Of a stretch of DNA of 11,265 bases, positions 6,931-11,265 are shown piece after piece. Source of the stretch: Gemmatimonadaceae bacterium (GTDB taxonomy: Bacteria; Gemmatimonadota; Gemmatimonadetes; Gemmatimonadales; Gemmatimonadaceae). The position numbers were made by a program, and so were the translations under genes. How positions within the stretch are numbered: position 1 is the stretch's first letter; the number at the start of each line of letters is the position of its first letter. Where the stretch lies: assembly GCA_025453855.1 (NCBI GenBank), contig JALOPO010000026.1, positions 1-11,265 on the forward strand, in the 5' to 3' direction. The notes below the pieces were generated by a model, which saw only the letters and a list, made by a program, of their open reading frames with translations, did no database searches and was not told where the DNA came from.

Positions 6931-6962
6931 CCGGCGGCGTCACGATGCGGTGACGTCGCCGG
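6931..6962 (+). terminator. Second hairpin between the OmpA gene and the HELLH protein gene
   Basis: A 13-bp stem (6931-6943 against 6950-6962) containing one G-U pair, loop gatgcg. It lies about 80 bases beyond the first hairpin and 72 bases before the next start codon. It may be a back-up terminator or a regulatory fold; its role is not decided by sequence. Confidence 0.4.
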
Positions 6963-7022
6963 CCGTGCGTTGCGGCCCGGTTGGCGCCCGGTCGCGATGG
7001 CGCACGGACGACCGGTTCCGTG

Positions 7023-7037
7023 TAGGATGGATCGATG
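7023..7037 (+). promoter_or_regulatory. TANNNT box directly before the HELLH gene start
   Basis: taggat at 7023-7028 has the TANNNT form of a -10 element and ends 6 bases before the ATG at 7035, so transcription could start at the start codon and give a leaderless message. No convincing -35 box is present. The same bases (aggatgg) could instead act as a weak ribosome site. Confidence 0.3.
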
Positions 7038-9248
7038 ATCCGCCAGGGCCGATCCCGAGCAGCCACTGCGTGGCCACTGCATGTGGTCGCGCTGGTGGTG
7101 TTCGTGCTGGTGCTGATCGGCGTGCTGGGGAGCCGGCGCAGTGATGCGCGCTCGATGACCCGTGCGCAGCTGGCGGCGGCGGCGCGCTTCGCCGATTCGG
7201 TCGAGGCGCGCGTGGCGGTGCGCGGGTCACCGCTCGGCGGTGACGACGTGCTCGCCTGGAGTTACCTCGCGCGGCAGCGCGATGCGCTCGGCAGCCCGTT
7301 CAGGCTGATCGACCTCGCGCGCCTCGATCCGCGACTGCGCCCGCACACGCGCCGACAGGTCGCGTGGGCGCTGCTCGCGCGCACGGCCGAGGCGGAGGCG
7401 TTGCCGCCCGGTGCGGGCGACGCACTGGCGGTCGCAGCCAGCGCCGACTCGGTGCACGGCGCCGGCGCGGCACTGGCGCGGGCGATCGCACGCGCGGTGG
7501 GTGATGATCGCTCGCCCGAGACGCTCGACGCGCTGCGCATCGCCGCGCTCGTCGCCGCTGCGGATGGCGTCCTGCATCAGCGCGCGACCCCACTCGTGGG
7601 GGCGACGGCGGTCCTGGTGCGTGATCGCCTGCGTGCGCGCCTCGACGCGCAGCGCGTGATCGCCGCCGCGGTGCGTGGCGATGGAGATGCCCTGCAGGTG
7701 GTGGCCGACTGGCGCGCCGCACGCCTGCTGCAGAGCGAGCAGCCGTCGCTCGCCGATGCGCCGGCCGATGCGCGCCGCGTGGCCGCGCGCGTGCCGGTGC
7801 TCGTCGAACGCCTCACCGCGGCCGCCCGCACCGGTGCGGTGACGCCGGTGCGAGCCTCGGCACCGGCCCGCGTGAGCGCCGCATTGCGCGCGCTGCCGAG
7901 CGTGACGCGCCATCCTCCGCGCCCGCAGGTGCGCCTGCCGCTCATGGATGCGGTGTCGCTCGTGCGCGCGATCAGGGGGGATGGCTGGCGCCACGGGGCC
8001 AGCGCGTTCGCGGCGGCGACGCACGAGGAAGCGTTCGTGGCGGCGCTCGCCGATGCCAGGCGTGATCCGGTGATCCAGCCGGCGGCCGACGTGGCGTCGA
8101 TCCTCGTCGCACAGGGGCTGCGCGTGGTGGCGCAGGAGGTGGCCTGGCATCCCGGGCTCCCCACGCCGGAACCGGCGACCGTCGTCGCCCGCCTCGGTCT
8201 CGGCAGCCTGCGCTTCGGCGACGAAGTGCCGGAGGAATGGCGCCCGTGGTATGCGCGCGAGGTGGCGACCGCCGTCGCCTCGCTGCGCGCGGTCTTTCCG
8301 CTGACGAGCGTGCGCGGGCTGCAGCTGCGTGTGGGCGGGCGCGTGGACGAGGAGGCACTCGCGCTGCACGATCCCGCCACCCGCACGTTGCTGCTGCCGG
8401 TCGCCACGGGCTTCGGCGCCGTGGGGCACGAGCTGCTGCACGACATCGACTGGCAGGTCGCACGCGACGAACTCGGTCGGCGCGGGAGCTACGCGACGGA
8501 CCTGGCGATGCGTGATGCGCCGCGCCGCCGCGCGCCCCTCGCCGCACCGCTGGCGCGGCTGGCATCGCTCGCGGTCCCGACGGCGAGTGCCCCCGACTCG
8601 CGCCGCGCGCGCGAGGCGCGACGGCCGGCCGAGCTGCTCGCGCGTGGCGGTGACTGGTACATGGCGGCGGCACTCGCGCGCATGGGGCGCAGCGACGGCG
8701 CGCTCACCTCGGTCCAGGATGCATGGACGCCCGGGTACGCATCGGCGGCGCGGCCCGACGCGTTCGGCGCGCGGGATGCCGCGCTCGCGGCGCTTCTCGA
8801 CGCCATGCCCAGTCTCGCCCAGCGTGCGCCCGCGTACATGGGCGACGGGGCGGTGGCCGACATCGGTGCGCTGGCGCGCCTGGCCGCCTCGGTCCCGCTT
8901 CGCACCGGCCCCGCCTCGACCTTCCCGCTGACGGCCAGTGCGTCGGGGGTCGACGGGGCGGCGCTCCGGGTTCGGCCGGTCGCCTGCACGCCCTTGCAGC
9001 GCGCGCGGCTGGCGCCGGTGCGTGCGGCCGCCATCGAGGTCGTGGACGCCGTCCTCGCGCCCCGGGTGCGCACCGCACTCGCCCGGTGGGCCATGGCGCC
9101 GGCCCCCGATGCGGAACCCGAGGCGCATCGCTGGCTGCGGTTGGCGCTCACGGGCGCGCCGGTGACGCGGGAGCTCGTCAGGCGGGCCGAGGCGGAGACG
9201 GTGATCGAGGCCCGCTCCCTGCTCCCCTGCCTGGGCGACGCGCTCTGA
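7035..9248 (+). CDS. Membrane-anchored putative zinc metalloprotease, HELLH motif, family not recognised
   Basis: 737 residues; I do not recognise the family. A single membrane helix (about 15-32, after a basic N-terminus) would leave the rest outside the cytoplasm. Residues 40-360 are Ala/Arg-rich and mostly helical. Residues 415-475 read like a zinc-peptidase core: a predicted strand (LQLRVGG), LHDPATRTLLLPVATGF, then VGHELLHDIDW with the HExxH motif at His465-Glu466-His469. A third ligand may be Glu533 in RPAELLARGGDW, 64 residues later; this is inference. Cys651 and Cys732 are the only cysteines and could pair. The C-terminal 200 residues show no known domain. The transporter gene follows after a gap of under 100 bases, so they may be co-transcribed. 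Peptidase activity is unproven. Confidence 0.85.
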   Translation: MIRQGRSRAATAWPLHVVALVVFVLVLIGVLGSRRSDARSMTRAQLAAAARFADSVEARVAVRGSPLGGDDVLAWSYLARQRDALGSPFRLIDLARLDPRLRPHTRRQVAWALLARTAEAEALPPGAGDALAVAASADSVHGAGAALARAIARAVGDDRSPETLDALRIAALVAAADGVLHQRATPLVGATAVLVRDRLRARLDAQRVIAAAVRGDGDALQVVADWRAARLLQSEQPSLADAPADARRVAARVPVLVERLTAAARTGAVTPVRASAPARVSAALRALPSVTRHPPRPQVRLPLMDAVSLVRAIRGDGWRHGASAFAAATHEEAFVAALADARRDPVIQPAADVASILVAQGLRVVAQEVAWHPGLPTPEPATVVARLGLGSLRFGDEVPEEWRPWYAREVATAVASLRAVFPLTSVRGLQLRVGGRVDEEALALHDPATRTLLLPVATGFGAVGHELLHDIDWQVARDELGRRGSYATDLAMRDAPRRRAPLAAPLARLASLAVPTASAPDSRRAREARRPAELLARGGDWYMAAALARMGRSDGALTSVQDAWTPGYASAARPDAFGARDAALAALLDAMPSLAQRAPAYMGDGAVADIGALARLAASVPLRTGPASTFPLTASASGVDGAALRVRPVACTPLQRARLAPVRAAAIEVVDAVLAPRVRTALARWAMAPAPDAEPEAHRWLRLALTGAPVTRELVRRAEAETVIEARSLLPCLGDAL

Positions 9249-9328
9249 CCCGGGCGGTCACCCACCGTCACGTCCGACCCGACACTTCCCGGCATGGCCC
9301 CACGCTTCGACCGACGGCGGCAGACCGG

Positions 9329-9344
9329 TAGCTTTGGCGCGATG
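9329..9344 (+). promoter_or_regulatory. TANNNT box directly before the MFS gene start
   Basis: tagctt at 9329-9334 ends 7 bases before the ATG at 9342, again the spacing expected of a leaderless transcript. A poor -35 candidate, ttcgac (9306-9311), lies 17 bases upstream. No ribosome site is visible. The box favours 9342 over the earlier in-frame ATG at 9294. Confidence 0.3.
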
Positions 9345-10544
9345 ACGCGCGCGCTCGTCGCCCTGGCCACGATCCTCACCCTCGTCCCGGTCACGCTCCT
9401 CGTGCCCGGGCTGCACGAGCTGGTGCGGGTCGCACACGGGGGGAGCGCCGGCGATGCGCACCTGTTCATGACGGTGAACATGCTCGCCGGGATCGTCGCG
9501 GTGCCGCTGGTGATGCGTGCCCAGCGCCGACATGGCGCGCTCCACTGGTGGCTGGCGGCGCTGCTGCTCGCGAACGCCATCGTCTTCCTGGCGATGCGCG
9601 TGGCGCCGTCGCTCGGCGCGCTGCTCTGGCTGCGCGCACTGGACGGGGCGCTGCACCTGCCGGCGATCACGCTGCTGATGGTGGCCGCGAATCGCGTCGC
9701 CGGCCCACGGCGCGGCGCCTCACTCGGGCTCCTCGGCACGAGCCTCATGCTCGGCGTGGCCCTCGGCTCGCCGCTTGGCGGGCGGCTCGTCGATCGCGAT
9801 CCATCGCTCGTGTACGTGGTGGGCGCCGGACTGTTCGTCGCGGCGGCGGTGGCGGCGTTCGCCGTCCGCGTGCCGGCGGCGCTCATGGCGGCGGCGCCCG
9901 TGCGACGGTACGCGTGGAACATCCGCATGCGGCTCGCCTGGGTGCCGCTCGCCTACGCGTTCATGGATCGGTTCGCGATCGGCGTCTTCGTGAGCACCTT
10001 CACGCTCTTCCTCGGCGACGTGCATCGCGCCACCGGGGCGCAGCGCGGGCTGCTCATGTCGCTCTTCCTGCTCCCGTTCGCCGCGCTCTGCTGGCCCGCC
10101 GGTCGCCTCGCCGATCGCTTCGGATGGTACCGCCCGCTGGTGCTCTCGAACGTGGCGTTCGGCGTCGTCTTCGCGCTCTACGGGCAGGTGGCGCTCGAGA
10201 CGCTGCCGCTGCTGATGGTGCTGAGCGGGGTGCTGAGCGCGCTCATGTTCGCGCCCAACCTGCTCCTCACGAGCGAGGTCGCGCATCGCGCCGGGGAAGG
10301 GATCTTCGGCGCCTTCCAGATCGCGGGGTCGGTCGGCTTCCTGCTCGGCCCGGCGGTGGGCGGCGCGTTGGTGACGTTGCTGCGCGATGCCGATGGATCG
10401 GTGCGCTACGCGCAGATCTTCTCGCTGGTCGGTGCGATCGAGATCACGCTCGCCATGGCGAGCGGGATCGCGCTCGCCCGCCTCGTGCGCCGCCGCGAGC
10501 TGAGCGTGCGACCGATGCGTGAGGAACTGGTCGCCGCCGACTGA
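9342..10544 (+). CDS. Major facilitator superfamily transporter
   Basis: Inner-membrane secondary transporter, 400 residues, about twelve hydrophobic segments in two halves of six, joined by a basic loop near 186-198 (VRRYAWNIRMR). The second half carries the MFS motif A-like loop GRLADRFGWYRP at 254-265; the first half keeps a weaker GGRLVDRD at 146-153. These features fit a drug or metabolite exporter, but no substrate can be read from the sequence. The start at 9342 begins just before helix 1. An in-frame ATG at 9294 would add 16 basic, polar residues, and neither start has a ribosome site. It may form a unit with the upstream HELLH gene. It converges with the small lipoprotein gene to its right. 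Confidence 0.92.
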   Translation: MTRALVALATILTLVPVTLLVPGLHELVRVAHGGSAGDAHLFMTVNMLAGIVAVPLVMRAQRRHGALHWWLAALLLANAIVFLAMRVAPSLGALLWLRALDGALHLPAITLLMVAANRVAGPRRGASLGLLGTSLMLGVALGSPLGGRLVDRDPSLVYVVGAGLFVAAAVAAFAVRVPAALMAAAPVRRYAWNIRMRLAWVPLAYAFMDRFAIGVFVSTFTLFLGDVHRATGAQRGLLMSLFLLPFAALCWPAGRLADRFGWYRPLVLSNVAFGVVFALYGQVALETLPLLMVLSGVLSALMFAPNLLLTSEVAHRAGEGIFGAFQIAGSVGFLLGPAVGGALVTLLRDADGSVRYAQIFSLVGAIEITLAMASGIALARLVRRRELSVRPMREELVAAD

Positions 10545-10565
10545 GTCGCGGTGGCGCAAGTCGCT

Positions 10566-10595
10566 CGCCGTGTCGCATCAGGGCGACACACGGCG
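10566..10595 (+). terminator. Hairpin after the MFS transporter gene
   Basis: gtgtcgc (10570-10576) pairs with gcgacac (10583-10589) around a 6-base loop; cgcc (10566-10569) and ggcg (10592-10595) extend the stem past a 2-base bulge. It starts 21 bases after the transporter stop. No T-run follows. Confidence 0.5.
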
Positions 10596-10639
10596 GCACC
10601 CGGATCCGATCACGTCGCCGTGCCCGTGCGCCGGACGGC

Positions 10640-10672
10640 GTCGCGTGCACGCAGGCGGAGCGTGCACGCGAC
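10640..10672 (-). terminator. Terminator hairpin of the small lipoprotein gene
   Basis: A 13-bp perfect stem (gtcgcgtgcacgc at 10640-10652 against gcgtgcacgcgac at 10660-10672) with a 7-base loop, 10 bases beyond the lipoprotein stop codon. No T-run follows on the minus strand. Confidence 0.7.
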
Positions 10673-10682
10673 AGGCGCGAGG

Positions 10683-11048
10683 TCAGTTGCGCGGATCGGT
10701 CGCGCGGGCGGCGCCGCGCAGCGCATCGGCGGTCCGCTTGCGCACCGTGTCGCCCGCGCGCTCGATGCGATCGCCGGTGCGCTCGAGCGCCGCATCGGCC
10801 CGTTCGGCGGCGCGTTCCGTACGGTCGCCCAGACTGTCGGTCGCACGCTCGGCGCGTGCACCAGCGCTGTCGGCCGCACGATCCACATTGTCGGCGGCAT
10901 GTCCCGCCGCGGCGCCTAGGCTGTCGACAGCGGCTTCGGCGGCGTTCTCGGCGGGCCCTTCCTGGTCGCGACCATCACCGCAGGCGGCGAGGGCGAGGAG
11001 CGACGCGATGGCGAGTGATGCGGTGCGTGCGGTGCGTGTGCGTGTCAT
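10683..11048 (-). CDS. Small lipoprotein with 11-residue helical repeats
   Basis: 121 residues, function unknown. The signal peptide ends in lipobox LAAC (Cys23), so the mature protein is lipid-anchored. After an acidic linker (24-40) nearly all the rest is Ala, Arg, Asp and Glu and should be one long amphipathic helix. Residues 58-90 form three 11-residue units, AADSAGARAER, ATDSLGDRTER and AAERADAALER, with a fourth looser copy following. This period is seen in apolipoprotein-like and LEA-type helices. No catalytic residues or named domain are visible. The ATG at 11048 lacks a clear ribosome site but is the only start giving the intact signal peptide. A weak 8-bp hairpin (11072-11093) lies upstream. 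It could be a stress-related envelope or periplasmic structural protein; this is only a guess from composition. Confidence 0.75.
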   Translation of the reverse strand: MTRTRTARTASLAIASLLALAACGDGRDQEGPAENAAEAAVDSLGAAAGHAADNVDRAADSAGARAERATDSLGDRTERAAERADAALERTGDRIERAGDTVRKRTADALRGAARATDPRN

Positions 11049-11146
11049 GAGCTGGTCGGCGTGACGATGGACGGTGGTGCACTGCCACCACCGGCCAGCG
11101 CAGACGCCGGGCCACCGCGCGCCGCGACGTCCGGTCCGCGTGACGA

Positions 11147-11181
11147 CGACGCCCCGCGGCCGGAGTGGCCGCGGGGCGTCG
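11147..11181 (-). terminator. Terminator hairpin of the gene at the right edge
   Basis: A 15-bp perfect stem (11147-11161 against 11167-11181) with loop ggagt, 24 bases past the stop codon at 11206. The arm shares the 12 bases cgacgccccgcg with the hairpin after the prolyl oligopeptidase gene. No T-run follows. Confidence 0.7.
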
Positions 11182-11205
11182 AGGTCGTGCGTGCGTCGGT
11201 GAGGA

Positions 11206-11265
11206 TCAGGGCTTCATCTTCTTGGCCGCTTCACCGGCCTTCGCCTTCGCATCATCGGCCATCGC
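11206..11265 (-). CDS. C-terminal end of a Lys/Ala-rich protein, cut by window edge
   Basis: An open frame enters from the right edge and ends at 11206 with AMADDAKAKAGEAAKKMKP. The Lys/Ala/Glu-rich composition suggests a helical, soluble tail. The terminator hairpin just past the stop supports a real gene end. The ATG at 11262 would give only 18 residues, so the gene most likely begins outside the window. Function cannot be stated. Confidence 0.55.
   Translation of the reverse strand, partial: AMADDAKAKAGEAAKKMKP

Noticed and set aside
7227..9128. 633-codon open frame on the minus strand
   Set aside because: Antisense to the HELLH gene, dominated by Arg, His and Gly with no domain; the plus-strand frame has a membrane helix, HExxH motif and sensible start.
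9548..10559. Long alternative frames over the transporter gene on both strands
   Set aside because: They give Arg/His-rich products without hydrophobic segments, whereas the chosen frame gives a clean twelve-helix protein.

Overview
The window is very GC-rich DNA with densely packed genes. Signals for export or lipid anchoring are frequent, and one gene is an OmpA-type cell-wall anchor. This points to a free-living, diderm (Gram-negative type) bacterium. A Gemmatimonadota-like source is my best guess from overall style; nothing in the window proves the phylum.

Left part (1-3536, minus strand): two exported serine peptidases. The first is a lipid-anchored subtilisin-like protease (S8, aqualysin/proteinase K type), whose C-terminus runs off the left edge. 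The second is a complete prolyl oligopeptidase (S9A) with an apparent export signal. A hairpin separates them. Both would act outside the cytoplasm: one on proteins, the other on small proline-containing peptides.

Centre (3537-5811): ribosomal protein L19 (plus strand) has a short leader with a GC hairpin. It converges through a 15-bp hairpin on a metallo-beta-lactamase-fold hydrolase (minus). Ribonuclease HII follows (minus). rplS and rnhB are often neighbours in one operon; here they face opposite ways with an unrelated hydrolase between them.

Right part (5812-10544, plus strand): an OmpA-domain lipoprotein sits behind a control region with a direct repeat that also fits a sigma-54 promoter. 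Next comes a large single-pass membrane protein that I cannot assign to a named family but which carries an HELLH zinc-protease motif, and then a 12-helix major facilitator transporter. The last two genes may be read from leaderless transcripts.

Right edge (10640-11265, minus strand): a small lipoprotein built of 11-residue helical repeats, and the last 19 residues of another Lys/Ala-rich protein.

The theme is the cell envelope: five of the nine genes encode exported or membrane-bound products. Most gene ends carry a perfect GC-rich inverted repeat with no following T-run. No rRNA, tRNA, CRISPR array, insertion sequence or phage gene was seen, and no intergenic gap exceeds 300 bases.
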